NCBI GenBank assembly: GCA_031292515.1 | Contig: JARLGZ010000233.1 | Span: 1 to 64,000 of the forward strand | Direction: 5' to 3' | Length of the DNA stretch: 64,000 nucleotides | Source: Puia sp. | GTDB taxonomy: Bacteria; Bacteroidota; Bacteroidia; Chitinophagales; Chitinophagaceae | Shown: piece by piece, positions 8,277-16,230 of the stretch | How positions within the stretch are numbered: position 1 is the stretch's first letter | How the letters are laid out: each line of letters opens with the position of its first letter | The notes under the pieces: model-generated | The model's input: the letters and a program-made list of their open reading frames with translations, nothing else | The model's database searches: none | Told to the model about the DNA's origin: nothing | Made by a program: the position numbers and the translations under genes

Positions 8277-9596
8277 TCAGCCCAAGCTTTCCGGTGACGG
8301 AATGGAAGGAGGCTGTCTATGCCTGACAAACCAGATGGCGGCACCGGAAACGATCAGCAGGAATGAGATAATCTCGGCCTGTGTGGGATGGAAACCGAAA
8401 ATATCATATTTTGTATTAACCCTGATCTTCTCGATAAAGAACCTTTCTACGCCGTTAATGACCAGGTAGAACCCAAAGAGTGTACCGGGAACGGTAAATT
8501 TTTTGCGGCTGGACCAAAGAATAAAAAAGAGAATCAGGCAGATGACGGTCTCATAGAGCGGCGTAGGAAAAACGGGTATGGGAAGATGTCCGCAAAAAGA
8601 GTCGTTGCAATCGGCTATCCGGGCTCCCTCATTGATCACATTATGAGGATAGGAATAGGCAAATAACCAATCGGGAAGAAATGAAGGGGCCTTGATACTC
8701 AGGTGCGGAACTTTATCCAGGGCGCCGAACTGCGAAATATAAAGCTCCTTGTTCTGGGCCAGGACGGAAGAGAATTGATCGGGCGAAGACAGGGCAACTT
8801 TGCTATCCGCGGTGGTATAGTAGGCGCTGTTGAGGATTCCCCAGTCCCCGTCCCCCGAGACCTGGCAACCTATACGCCCTACCCCATAAGCGAGCATGAG
8901 CCCGGGCGCCGCGGCATCATTCAGATACCAAAAGCCGATATTGTTCTTTTTTGCGTAATACCAGATGGCGAGGGCCGCGCAGATCAATCCTCCATAAAAG
9001 GTAAGACCGCTGAATGAGATCAGTGACTCGACGGGATTTTTTACAAAATCTCCCCAATTTTCGAGACTATTGAAGATTTTAGCCCCTAAAAAACCAAAAA
9101 CAGCCGCAAAAATGGTCAGATCGCCTACCCTGTCATGCGGCCAGATCCGGATCGTCCGTTCTGTGGGCTCGGGCAACTTCTGTTTATTCTTCTCATACCA
9201 TTTCAAACCCAGGAAAAGCAAACCCAGGATAATACCGGCGGGCCAGCTCCCTTCCGTGGACATGACAAAATCCTGGGGATTTGCTGTAGACGGGCTGCTT
9301 GAGATAAATAACCCGACTATTTTGTATCCCAGCAGAAATCCGAGTATAAAATTCAGGAACAATTCCGGAAAACCGGCCGGCTTCCCTACCACGATCACTT
9401 CATCTTTGCCTTGCATAAGTCCTTGCCTCTCCTTCCTTTTTAGCTCCAAAGAGAGCGTAACGGCAGCTCCTATAAAGGACAAAGCCACAAAAAAACCAAA
9501 AGAGTTGATGAATCGCAAAAATCTCCAGCCTTCGCCGATACCAAAAAGATCCTTAAAAGCGTAATAAAGGTTAGGATACATATAGAATGGGTTCAC
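8277..9596 (-). CDS. lgt: Prolipoprotein diacylglyceryl transferase
   Basis: Inner-membrane enzyme that moves diacylglycerol from phosphatidylglycerol to the lipobox cysteine, the first step of lipoprotein maturation. The 439 residues are longer than the roughly 290 of E. coli Lgt. The extra length is an N-terminal region with a charged cytoplasmic loop (residues about 45-75) and a periplasmic insertion (about 255-320). The Lgt signature is clear: FYGGLI near residue 200, then YGVGRIGCQVSGDGDWG, and PTPLYET near the end. The Tyr in FYGG replaces the His of the E. coli HGG motif, a form I believe is usual in Bacteroidota. A TAGGTTTG promoter box lies 33 bases upstream. Confidence 0.92.
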   Translation of the reverse strand: MNPFYMYPNLYYAFKDLFGIGEGWRFLRFINSFGFFVALSFIGAAVTLSLELKRKERQGLMQGKDEVIVVGKPAGFPELFLNFILGFLLGYKIVGLFISSSPSTANPQDFVMSTEGSWPAGIILGLLFLGLKWYEKNKQKLPEPTERTIRIWPHDRVGDLTIFAAVFGFLGAKIFNSLENWGDFVKNPVESLISFSGLTFYGGLICAALAIWYYAKKNNIGFWYLNDAAAPGLMLAYGVGRIGCQVSGDGDWGILNSAYYTTADSKVALSSPDQFSSVLAQNKELYISQFGALDKVPHLSIKAPSFLPDWLFAYSYPHNVINEGARIADCNDSFCGHLPIPVFPTPLYETVICLILFFILWSSRKKFTVPGTLFGFYLVINGVERFFIEKIRVNTKYDIFGFHPTQAEIISFLLIVSGAAIWFVRHRQPPSIPSPESLG

Positions 9597-9628
9597 ATGC
9601 TGAATAAAGGACAGAATTCATAAGATCA

Positions 9629-9636
9629 CAAACCTA
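9629..9636 (-). promoter_or_regulatory. Bacteroidota -7 box for lgt
   Basis: Minus-strand TAGGTTTG is an exact TAnnTTTG match and would give a leader of about 25 bases for lgt. No good -33 TTTG is seen at 19-21 bp. Confidence 0.45.
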
Positions 9637-9692
9637 CATATAAAAGTGCAAAATACAGCTTCGGAGAGAACTAATAGACACTGAGCCCTTTA

Positions 9693-9923
9693 GATCGAGG
9701 TCGATCACGAATTTGCATGAATTTTCAGAAATTAATTATCCACATATACTAAAACCAGGGGATTCTCGTTCCACAAAAATGTTCCACGGGGAACATCGTT
9801 TCTCCTAAATGCAGGCCAATATTGAATTTCATCGATTTTCCACAAATGTGAAAATAAGGATCGCGGCGCCGGCTTATTCACACCATAATCACCGAAAATT
9901 TCGGGTTTTCAACAGAAAAACCC
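9693..9923. other. Candidate replication/segregation site: DnaA-box-like words around a parS-like palindrome
   Basis: An A/T-rich non-coding stretch holds TTATCCACA (9736-9744), TTTTCCACA (9836-9844) and TTATTCACA (9874-9882), all on the same strand. The first and third fit the DnaA-box consensus TTATNCACA and the second has one mismatch. Between them is TGTTCCACGGGGAACA at 9780-9795, one base from the parS consensus TGTTnCACGTGnAACA, with a second half-site GTTCCAC at 9768-9774. Other palindromes are GATCGAGGTCGATC (9693-9706) and a 7 bp hairpin GGGTTTT/AAAACCC (9903-9923). The rplT-thrS block to the right points toward this site, which does not favour an origin here, and exact TTATCCACA also occurs inside genes at 13896 and 34260. 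Confidence 0.35.
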
Positions 9924-9974
9924 TCACCGTCCATGTACAGGACCTCGCAGGACCCAAAGACGCCTCACTTGCAA

Positions 9975-10100
9975 ACAGAAAACCTCTCCCCGGGAAAATA
10001 AAGACAGCCCCTTCGGGGAAACAGAGACGGTGTCTTCCGGGAAAGCAGGAAGCGCCGCTTTCACGAAAACAAAAAGCCCCTCCTGGAAACAGGAAGGGCT
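9975..10100. repeat. Degenerate tandem repeat, period about 24 bp
   Basis: About five imperfect units share a C-rich half followed by GGGAAA-A-CAGGAAG-like halves, for example GGGGAAACAGAGA, GGGAAAGCAGGAAG, ACGAAAACAAAAAG and GGAAACAGGAAG. Several units fold as small hairpins, such as CCCCTTCGGGG, and the last one is the terminator of the bacilliredoxin gene. Confidence 0.45.
10061..10100 (-). terminator. Intrinsic terminator of the bacilliredoxin gene
   Basis: On the minus strand AGCCC-TTCCTG, a TTTC loop and CAGGA-GGGGCT form an 11 bp stem with one mismatch, followed by TTTTTGTTTTCG. It lies 52 bp after the stop codon of the bacilliredoxin gene. Confidence 0.75.
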
Positions 10101-10152
10101 ACAATGAACAAAGCTGATCAATCTCAGCAACTGTTATCTGCGGCTTGCCGAA

Positions 10153-10566
10153 TTAACAATATTCATCAAATGCCGCAATCAGGTTATGGGCGATCACCTG
10201 CGCCGGACGTCCTTCAATCTGGTGTCTTTCTATCATATGGACCAGCTGTCCGTCCTTAAAAAGAGCTATTGCAGGGGATGAAGGCGGATAAGGAAGTAAG
10301 TGCTCGCGTAATTTTTTTACAGCGTCCAGATCGAAACCCGCAAAACTGGTGAGCAGGTGATCCGGCTTTTTGTTGCCATTTGTAACAGCCATCAAAACGC
10401 CCGGCCTGGCGGAACCCGCCGAACAGCCGCAAACAGAATTAACCATCACCAGGGTGGTTCCTTGCTGCTTCAGCTGGGCGTCAACCTCTGACGCCGTCAG
10501 CATTTCATTGAAACCATGATCGGTCAGCTCTTCTTTCATCGGTATAACGATCTCTGCTGGATACAT
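10153..10566 (-). CDS. BrxA/BrxB family bacilliredoxin
   Basis: A 137-residue thioredoxin-fold protein of the YphP/YqiW family. The start MYPAEIVIPMKEELTDHGF fits the family, and the further upstream Met would add 17 Cys-rich residues with no family counterpart. The CGC active site is visible in VNSVCGCSAGSARPG near residue 45. In Firmicutes these proteins remove bacillithiol from oxidised proteins. Bacteroidota homologues are annotated the same way, but the thiol partner here is unknown. A strong promoter lies at 10615-10647 and a terminator follows the gene, so it is probably transcribed alone. Confidence 0.88.
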   Translation of the reverse strand: MYPAEIVIPMKEELTDHGFNEMLTASEVDAQLKQQGTTLVMVNSVCGCSAGSARPGVLMAVTNGNKKPDHLLTSFAGFDLDAVKKLREHLLPYPPSSPAIALFKDGQLVHMIERHQIEGRPAQVIAHNLIAAFDEYC

Positions 10567-10869
10567 TTTAGTAGTTTTTTTTAAAGTACACGAATGGGTG
10601 CACCAATAGAAACACAAAATTACATAAAAAGTTGATTGGGACGCAAAATTGCCCCCTTCCGACCGTAAAAGGAAAGCCTCCCGGTCGTTAAGACGGAACC
10701 CGATCGGCTATTATGTCACCATTTTAAGGCTCGAAATGAAATAATGTCATCAAAAACCGGTTCACCTTGACGAAAGTTCCGGAAAAAACGGCTTTTTTCT
10801 GACTGGTATATGGTTTGAACAGACTATCCCGTCCAACAAAATTTAATAACTCAAATAAAAAAGATCAAA
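10567..10869. other. Divergent intergenic region, bacilliredoxin/hsp20
   Basis: This 303 bp interval separates two stress-related genes transcribed away from each other. The bacilliredoxin promoter is evident (10615-10647). On the hsp20 side I see no exact TAnnTTTG box and no CIRCE-like repeat. TATGGTTTG near 10811 has one extra spacer base. Two similar words, TTATGTCACCA and TAATGTCATCA, occur at about 10710-10755. Confidence 0.5.
10615..10647 (-). promoter_or_regulatory. Bacteroidota promoter of the bacilliredoxin gene
   Basis: On the minus strand TTTG (10647-10644), a 21-base spacer and TAATTTTG (10622-10615) fit the Bacteroidota consensus TTTG-N19-21-TAnnTTTG. The predicted transcript starts near 10608, about 42 bases before the ATG. 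Confidence 0.65.
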
Positions 10870-11307
10870 ATGGCACTCGTAAAATTCAACGGAAACTATC
10901 CTGCATACAGGAACCTGGTCGACGAATTCTTACATGATTTCCCGGTCAGCTGGGGCAAAGATTCAAATGGCGGGAACTATGGCTTTCCTCCTGTCAACAT
11001 TCACGAAACGGCCGAAGCCTATCACCTGGAGCTGAGCGCCCCCGGACGCAGCAAGGAAGACTTCACCCTGAGTGTGGACAACAACTTGCTGACCGTAGGT
11101 TTCGAAAAGAAGGAAGAAGCTAAAAAAGAAGATTATAAGACGATCCGCAAGGAATTCTCCTTTAAGAGCTTCAAACGCAGCTTTAACCTTGACGAGAAGA
11201 TCGACGCAGCCGGCATACAGGCAAAATATGAAAATGGCGTGCTGAAATTATTGCTGCCGAAGAAAGAAGAAGTGAAAGAGAGCGCAAGGCAGATCAATAT
11301 CCAGTAA
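10870..11307 (+). CDS. Small heat shock protein, Hsp20/alpha-crystallin family
   Basis: A 145-residue holdase chaperone that binds unfolding proteins in the cytoplasm. Residues about 38-145 form the alpha-crystallin domain: PPVNIHETAEAYHLELSAPGR, DFTLSVDNNLLTVGFEKK and the closing motif NGVLKLLLPKKEEVK, a form of the family GxLxxxxPK signature. The short Phe-rich N-terminal arm (LVDEFLHDFPVSWG) is typical. It is transcribed away from the bacilliredoxin gene and followed by the tandem terminator array. Confidence 0.93.
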   Translation: MALVKFNGNYPAYRNLVDEFLHDFPVSWGKDSNGGNYGFPPVNIHETAEAYHLELSAPGRSKEDFTLSVDNNLLTVGFEKKEEAKKEDYKTIRKEFSFKSFKRSFNLDEKIDAAGIQAKYENGVLKLLLPKKEEVKESARQINIQ

Positions 11308-11405
11308 TCGGCGCCCATGCCTTCGAATTTATTTCACCACCTGATTAAATTTCGGGTATTTGTGAACATTTCTCTCTAATTAGCAGTTGGTTTTGGTTGA
11401 GAAAG

Positions 11406-11634
11406 GCCCGGCTCAAGGGGTTAAATCTTTGAGCCGGCCTTTCTTTTTCTGATGTCCGGGAAAAGCGCCGCTTTTCCGGGGCCCGGCTCAAGAGGTTAAA
11501 TCTTTGAGCCGGCCTTTCTTTTTCTGATGTCCGGGAAAAGCGCCGCTTTTCCGGGGCCCGGCTCAAGGGGTTAAATCTTTGAGCCGGCCTTTCTTTTTCT
11601 GATGTCCGGGAAAAGCGCCGCTTTTCCGGGGCCC
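11406..11634 (+). repeat. Three 75 bp tandem repeats, each with a terminator hairpin plus a second hairpin
   Basis: Units start at 11406, 11481 and 11556, and a fourth begins at 11631 and breaks off after four bases. Copies differ by a single visible base (AAGGGG versus AAGAGG). Each unit has CCGGCTCA pairing with TGAGCCGG, then TTTCTTTTTCT (a rightward intrinsic terminator), then a second GC-rich inverted repeat in which GGAAAAGC faces GCTTTTCC. In the first copy the flanking AGAAAGG extends the stem, making it look bidirectional. The array follows hsp20 and precedes an exported-protein gene. Confidence 0.9.
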
Positions 11635-11748
11635 TTATTCCTAAGAGGATTTCTTTTTAACACCCTTCACCCAAAAACTCAAATTAGAATGGCCATTTCT
11701 GCCCTGTTTGGCTTAATTTCGCCGCTAATTAACCTATTGTCCAAGAAG

Positions 11749-13047
11749 ATGAATAAAACCACTGGCATTCCAAAAGGATGGGCTTTGACATTACTGGCAT
11801 TGGCGTTATCGGGCTCTTGCTTCTCACAGACCCCTATCTTTCACTTCCCCCTTCCCCTCGACTCGACCAAAAAACAGGGTCTTTCGGAGGATAGCGCATT
11901 GAGAATCAGAAATCTCAACCCCTACTTTACCCTCCACGTTGATTCAACCCTTAACTACGACCTGGAGATCAATAAGGACGAACGAAATTATTTCTGGTAT
12001 ATCAGGAATTCGCCGGTCGGTCTCAAGATTAATAAAGACAATGGACTGCTGACTTTCAAAGCGGACAAATCCTATTTTCTCTCGGGAAAACTGAAATACG
12101 ACTATAATTATAAAGTGGATGTCGGGGTACAGAACCTGAACAATCCCAAAGAACATATCGACACCTCCTTTACTATCGTCTTTTTTACCACGGAGATCGT
12201 GCCTTCCCGTCTTAAACCCACCGTAAGCAATGTTCTCTTCCTCGACGAAGGTGATACAATAAGCTTTAAAGTGCAGTGCGAAACGGGCAGCTTCCCCATA
12301 GAAAGCATCAACTTCTACTCCAGTATTCCCATCAAGCCTATCTCTGGCGTCAGCAAATGTGATGACGACTTCACCTGGTCTCCGCCCTTCGATTTTGTAA
12401 GGGATGGCGATTCCGGGAAACAAAAACTGCTCACCTTAAGCTTTGTCGGAACCAATAAATTCTATACAAAAGATACGGCCACCATCAAGATCTTTGTAAA
12501 AGACGCACTAAACTATCCAATCGCCCTCGAAGACTATCGTAAGGTGGAAAAAGGCTTCAGGACATATATCCTGCAGCTGAAATATGCCTTCGTCCAGCTG
12601 GATAAGGCGATTAAGCATAACAAAAAATCAAGGACCACTTTCGATCTCACCTCCGCCAGCTCTGCGCTGGGTGGGACCGTCTTCTCTTCCGAGGGAACCA
12701 CCTCCGCCCAACGCACCGGAACCATCCTTCCCAGTGTAGGTGTCGCGCTTGTCCCTGTTAAAGAAGCGGTGGCGCCCACCAAGACCACCGAGCAGAACCA
12801 GGCTTCCCTGGTTCGTTCTTCGATCAAACGCCTCGAATATACTTTGCGGGACAATACCCTGATGGGAGAAAAAGACATGGATGTCGTCAAGAAAATGACG
12901 AACCTAAAGAATGAGCTGAAACAAACCCAGACACAGTTGATCGACGTCCCCATCGACGACAACACCAATATGACCGAGGAACAATTGAATGACTACTTCA
13001 ACAACCCGAAAGTCAACAAGAAATATCGCCTGAAGAACGGCGGCTGA
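11749..13047 (+). CDS. Exported protein of unknown function
   Basis: I do not recognise this 432-residue protein. The start MNKTTGIPKGWALTLLALALSGSCFSQ is chosen because it gives a normal signal peptide. The frame stays open upstream into the tandem repeats, but that stretch looks non-coding. Residues about 45-280 are rich in alternating hydrophobic and polar residues with cadherin/Ig-like patterns (YDLEINKDERNYFWYI, GLKINKDNGLLTFKA, TIVFFTTEIVPS). Residues 290-432 are more helical and Lys/Gln-rich. A beta-sandwich binding protein in the periplasm or on the surface is an inference. The following gene is convergent. Confidence 0.65.
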   Translation: MNKTTGIPKGWALTLLALALSGSCFSQTPIFHFPLPLDSTKKQGLSEDSALRIRNLNPYFTLHVDSTLNYDLEINKDERNYFWYIRNSPVGLKINKDNGLLTFKADKSYFLSGKLKYDYNYKVDVGVQNLNNPKEHIDTSFTIVFFTTEIVPSRLKPTVSNVLFLDEGDTISFKVQCETGSFPIESINFYSSIPIKPISGVSKCDDDFTWSPPFDFVRDGDSGKQKLLTLSFVGTNKFYTKDTATIKIFVKDALNYPIALEDYRKVEKGFRTYILQLKYAFVQLDKAIKHNKKSRTTFDLTSASSALGGTVFSSEGTTSAQRTGTILPSVGVALVPVKEAVAPTKTTEQNQASLVRSSIKRLEYTLRDNTLMGEKDMDVVKKMTNLKNELKQTQTQLIDVPIDDNTNMTEEQLNDYFNNPKVNKKYRLKNGG

Positions 13048-13123
13048 GAGAAGAGAACGCATCCGGGATGATGAATAGCGCGCGATAGCCATCTCCCCGG
13101 TTACATCGTCAGGATCACCCCGG

Positions 13124-14545
13124 TTACATATACCCCAGTATCTTTAGCATGCTTTGGGCCGTTTGCTCCTTTGCATAGACCCAATCCACCAGTTTACCGT
13201 TTTTATCGTATCCCACAATCACGTGCTTCGGAGAAGGAATCAGGCAGTGCTTTATGCCCCCATACCCGCTGATCTGATCCTGGTAGGCGCCGGTATGAAA
13301 AAATCCCACATACAGAGGCTCTCCGTTATTCATCTTTGGCAGGAATACCTCATTGATATGCTCCTCGGAATCATAATAGTCATGGCTGTCACAGGTGATA
13401 CCCCCCAATACCACCCGCTGGTATTCGACATCCCACTTGTTGATCGGCAGCATCAGGAAGCGTTCCCCGATACCCCAGGTATCTGGCAGGGTCGTAATGA
13501 AAGATGAATCGATCATATACCAGATCTCACGGTCATTTTGCATTTTCTGGCCAATCACACTATAAATATGCGCCATGCTCTCCCCCACCGTGTAGCTGCC
13601 GAATTCGGTAAAAATATGCGGCATGGGCACATTGTTCCGCTTGCAGGCCTTCTTTATATTGCTTACGATCTCATTGATCATAAACTGGTAATCATATTCG
13701 AATCCCAGGGAATGCTTGATCGGGAAGCCCCCCCCAATGTTTATGGAGTCGAGCTCGGGGCAGATCTTTTTGAGCTGGCAGTAGAGGTTGATGACCTTAT
13801 TCAATTCGCTCCAGTAGTAAATATCATCCTTTATCCCCTTATTGAGGAAGATATGGAGCATTTTCAGCTGAAAACGATCTTCATTGCCTTCGATTTTATC
13901 CACATAGAATTCAAGTACGTCGCGTGCGCGGAAACCCAGACGGGATGTATAGAAAGGAAAATTCGGCTCTTCCTCCGCCGCCACCCGTATACCCAGCTTA
14001 AACGGCACTTTCACCGATTTTTTGTATTGCTGCAATTCCTCGATGTTGTCCAATACAGGAATCACATTCTTAAAACCACTATTTAGCAATGAGGCAATCC
14101 TGCTTGTATATGTCTTCTGTTTGAATCCATTACATATAATGAAAATATCTTTTGTAATTTTCTTCCTGGCATACAGCTTTTTTATGATCTCGATATCATA
14201 GGCATAGGATGTCTCCAGGTGGATATCGTTAGCCAGCGCCTCTTCCACAATAAAGGAGAAATGAGAGCTCTTGGTGCAATAACAATAATAATACTTCCCT
14301 TCGTAATGATGACGCTTGATCGCATTGGCGAACATTTTTTTGGCCTTCATGATCTGCTGGCCGATCTTGGGAAGATAGGTCAGTTTCATTGGAGTCCCGT
14401 GCTTATCGATTAGCGCCTTCAGATCCAGGCCATTAAAACGTAGATAGTTATCTTTTACATCGAACCCTTCCTGCGGAAAATTAAAGGTCTGCGTCACCAG
14501 GTCGGTGTACGTATTGTTCATTGACTGATCCGGATTGAGCTTCAT
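13124..14545 (-). CDS. Arginine decarboxylase-like PLP enzyme (fold type III)
   Basis: A 473-residue group IV amino acid decarboxylase. The PLP lysine is in YCTKSSHFSF (near residue 92), the glycine-rich phosphate loop is SINIGGGFPIKHS (about 275), and the catalytic Cys-Asp pair is in GITCDSHDYYD (about 390). The length is shorter than the 630-residue E. coli SpeA and fits a Bacteroidota group usually annotated as arginine decarboxylase (arginine to agmatine, polyamine synthesis). Ornithine, lysine or diaminopimelate as substrate cannot be excluded. A second Met (MNNTYTDLV) eight residues in is an alternative start. A TAGGTTTG promoter box lies at 14598-14605. Confidence 0.8.
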   Translation of the reverse strand: MKLNPDQSMNNTYTDLVTQTFNFPQEGFDVKDNYLRFNGLDLKALIDKHGTPMKLTYLPKIGQQIMKAKKMFANAIKRHHYEGKYYYCYCTKSSHFSFIVEEALANDIHLETSYAYDIEIIKKLYARKKITKDIFIICNGFKQKTYTSRIASLLNSGFKNVIPVLDNIEELQQYKKSVKVPFKLGIRVAAEEEPNFPFYTSRLGFRARDVLEFYVDKIEGNEDRFQLKMLHIFLNKGIKDDIYYWSELNKVINLYCQLKKICPELDSINIGGGFPIKHSLGFEYDYQFMINEIVSNIKKACKRNNVPMPHIFTEFGSYTVGESMAHIYSVIGQKMQNDREIWYMIDSSFITTLPDTWGIGERFLMLPINKWDVEYQRVVLGGITCDSHDYYDSEEHINEVFLPKMNNGEPLYVGFFHTGAYQDQISGYGGIKHCLIPSPKHVIVGYDKNGKLVDWVYAKEQTAQSMLKILGYM

Positions 14546-14597
14546 GTATGGTTCACAATATTAATGGGTAAAAAAAAGACTTTTAATAATTCAGGTG

Positions 14598-14605
14598 CAA
14601 ACCTA
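14598..14605 (-). promoter_or_regulatory. Bacteroidota -7 box for the decarboxylase gene
   Basis: Minus-strand TAGGTTTG matches TAnnTTTG exactly, 53 bases before the start codon. It lies just past the rplT terminator. Confidence 0.45.
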
Positions 14606-14612
14606 CACCAAA

Positions 14613-14652
14613 ATGGTAAAAAAAAACCGGGGTGTTTTTACATCCCGGTTTT
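14613..14652 (-). terminator. Strong intrinsic terminator of the thrS-infC-rpmI-rplT operon
   Basis: On the minus strand AAAACCGGG and CCCGGTTTT form a perfect 9 bp stem with a 12-base loop, followed by a run of ten T. It lies 29 bp after the rplT stop. Confidence 0.9.
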
Positions 14653-14680
14653 ATTCTCTTTTATACTATTCGAAAAAAAG

Positions 14681-15025
14681 CTATTTTACGGCTGCGATCA
14701 GCAACTTGAAAGTTTCAGGCTCATTCATGGCCAGGTCGGCCAGCACTTTACGATCCAGGCCGATTCCTTTTTGATTCAGCTTATGGATAAAAATGGAATA
14801 AGTCAGCCCTTCTGCCCGAACTGCCGCGTTGATACGGGCGATCCAGAGGGTACGATATTCCCTTTTCTTCAGCTTGCGACCGACATAACGATAGATCAAT
14901 CCTTTCTCCAACACGTTTTTGGCAACGGTATACACATTTTTACGCTTGCCATAAAAACCCTTTGCGTCCTTAAGGATGCGTTTTCTGCGTGCCCTGGAAG
15001 CAACAGCATTTACTGAACGTGGCAT
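14681..15025 (-). CDS. rplT: 50S ribosomal protein L20
   Basis: A 114-residue basic protein with the L20 signature: [49 protein letters not shown] and NRKVLADLA-like [13 protein letters not shown]. It binds 23S rRNA early in 50S assembly and in other bacteria represses its own operon. It is the last gene of thrS-infC-rpmI-rplT, 77 bp after rpmI, and ends before a strong terminator. Confidence 0.98.
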   Translation of the reverse strand: MPRSVNAVASRARRKRILKDAKGFYGKRKNVYTVAKNVLEKGLIYRYVGRKLKKREYRTLWIARINAAVRAEGLTYSIFIHKLNQKGIGLDRKVLADLAMNEPETFKLLIAAVK

Positions 15026-15102
15026 ATCTTAATAGTTGAAAATTAATAATTTGTTAACTCGAAATCACAAAATGGACGAATAAACGGATCGCCCGGGGGA
15101 AG

Positions 15103-15300
15103 CTATTTAAGTCTCAGAAGGCGCTTTACAAAATCTGTATTCGGCCCGCTTACAATCCCTTTTTTGTTAAGATTGCGCTTACGTTTTTTGGACTTTTTTG
15201 TCAGGATGTGACGTTTGAAGGACTTTTGATAGGTGATTTCGCCGGTGCCGGTCACTTTAAACCTCTTTTTGGCACTTGAGTTGGTCTTTACCTTTGGCAT
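15103..15300 (-). CDS. rpmI: 50S ribosomal protein L35
   Basis: A 65-residue basic protein starting [22 protein letters not shown], with [14 protein letters not shown] as in L35. The open frame extends 14 codons upstream, but the family start is the MPKVKT Met. It lies between infC and rplT as in most bacteria. The infC-rpmI gap is unusually long (230 bp) and holds a terminator-like hairpin. Confidence 0.97.
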   Translation of the reverse strand: MPKVKTNSSAKKRFKVTGTGEITYQKSFKRHILTKKSKKRKRNLNKKGIVSGPNTDFVKRLLRLK

Positions 15301-15445
15301 TTTTGTACCTTTTTGGATTACACCCTGCTGGCGGGCCCGCACAGGCGGACCACTTATGGAGCCGTGTGGGCTATAAAATGGAGCGCAAAGGTAATTGTTT
15401 CCCTCTTAGCCACCTATAAAACTGGTGTTTTTTTCCAAAAAAAAG

Positions 15446-15490
15446 ACTCCCAAAACAAAACCGCCCCTGGGGACGGCCTTGTTTTTATCA
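15446..15490 (-). terminator. Terminator or attenuator between infC and rpmI
   Basis: On the minus strand AAAACAAGGCCG and CGGTTTTGTTTT flank CCCC/GGGG, forming a long imperfect stem followed by TTTTGTTTTGGG and, soon after, TTTTTTTT. It lies 45 bp after infC, and with 145 bp left before rpmI it could be an attenuator controlling the ribosomal protein genes. Confidence 0.6.
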
Positions 15491-15530
15491 AATTATGTAA
15501 CGTCTTACGAGATTTCGAAAAAATGGGGCA

Positions 15531-16124
15531 TCAGGAAGCCGCACCCTTTTCCTTTTTCTTCTGGGGTTTGGGCGCCCAGATGGCCAGCATCCGCTTTCCT
15601 TCCATCTTTGGCATGCCTTCCAGCACACCCGATTCATTCAGTCTCTCGGCAAATTTTAATAACAATAACTCACCCCGCTCCTTGAATTGGATAGCGCGGC
15701 CCTTAAACTGTACATATGCCTTTACCTTATTGCCATCTTTGAGGAACTTCTCCGCATGCTTTGCCTTAAAATCGAAATCATGATCGTCGGTATTAGGCGT
15801 AAACCGGATCTCTTTTACTTCGGAGGCCTTGCTCTTGGCCTTCATCTCCTTTTCCTTCTTCTTTTTCTCGTAGAGAAATTTATTATAATCTATGATCTTA
15901 CAGACCGGAGGATCCGCGTTCGGAGAAATCTCTACAAGGTCCAACGCCTGCTCCTGTGCCATGCGGAGCGCTTCCTGTATGGAATAAACGCCGACTTCTA
16001 TATTGTCGCCTACCAACCTGACCTGGGGTACCCTGATCATGTTGTTGGTACGGTGTTCCTGCTGTTGTTCTTTTCTGAAACGTGGATTAAAATTACCTCT
16101 CGGTTGTCTCGGTGGAAATGCCAT
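15531..16124 (-). CDS. infC: Translation initiation factor IF-3
   Basis: A 197-residue factor that binds the 30S subunit and checks the initiator tRNA. The N-domain has NNMIRVPQVRLVGDNIEVGVYSIQEAL, and the C-domain has EIRFTPNTDDHDFDFKAKHAEKFL and VKAYVQFKGRAIQFKERGE. The N-terminus carries about 28 extra Arg/Gln/Asn-rich residues before the usual start. The start codon is ATG rather than the rare AUU that many bacteria use for autoregulation. It ends in a Lys-rich tail. The gene lies 106 bp after thrS with a perfect hairpin between them. Confidence 0.98.
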   Translation of the reverse strand: MAFPPRQPRGNFNPRFRKEQQQEHRTNNMIRVPQVRLVGDNIEVGVYSIQEALRMAQEQALDLVEISPNADPPVCKIIDYNKFLYEKKKKEKEMKAKSKASEVKEIRFTPNTDDHDFDFKAKHAEKFLKDGNKVKAYVQFKGRAIQFKERGELLLLKFAERLNESGVLEGMPKMEGKRMLAIWAPKPQKKKEKGAAS

Positions 16125-16198
16125 TTACTACTTTTAAGTGATCCTCCCCTACAAGGATTTAATTTGTTTAATGTTTAATAACTGTCTTTCATGAACGC

Positions 16199-16224
16199 CC
16201 TCTGCCGGTAGGGACCGGCAGAGG
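16199..16224 (-). promoter_or_regulatory. Perfect 11 bp hairpin between thrS and infC
   Basis: CCTCTGCCGGT (16199-16209) and ACCGGCAGAGG (16214-16224) pair perfectly around a 4-base loop, six bases after the thrS stop. No U-tract follows on either strand, so it is not a standard terminator. It may protect or process the mRNA, or modulate read-through into infC. Confidence 0.5.
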
Positions 16225-16230
16225 ATCTTT

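Noticed and set aside
9809-10117. Rightward 102-codon frame through the degenerate repeats near 10 kb
   Set aside because: The Lys/Pro/Gly-rich sequence follows the 24 bp repeat, and the frame overlaps a terminator and the candidate replication site.
13896-13904. Exact DnaA box TTATCCACA inside the decarboxylase gene (another at 34260-34268 in the trehalose gene)
   Set aside because: Single copies inside coding sequence are expected by chance. They show that one exact box alone is weak evidence.
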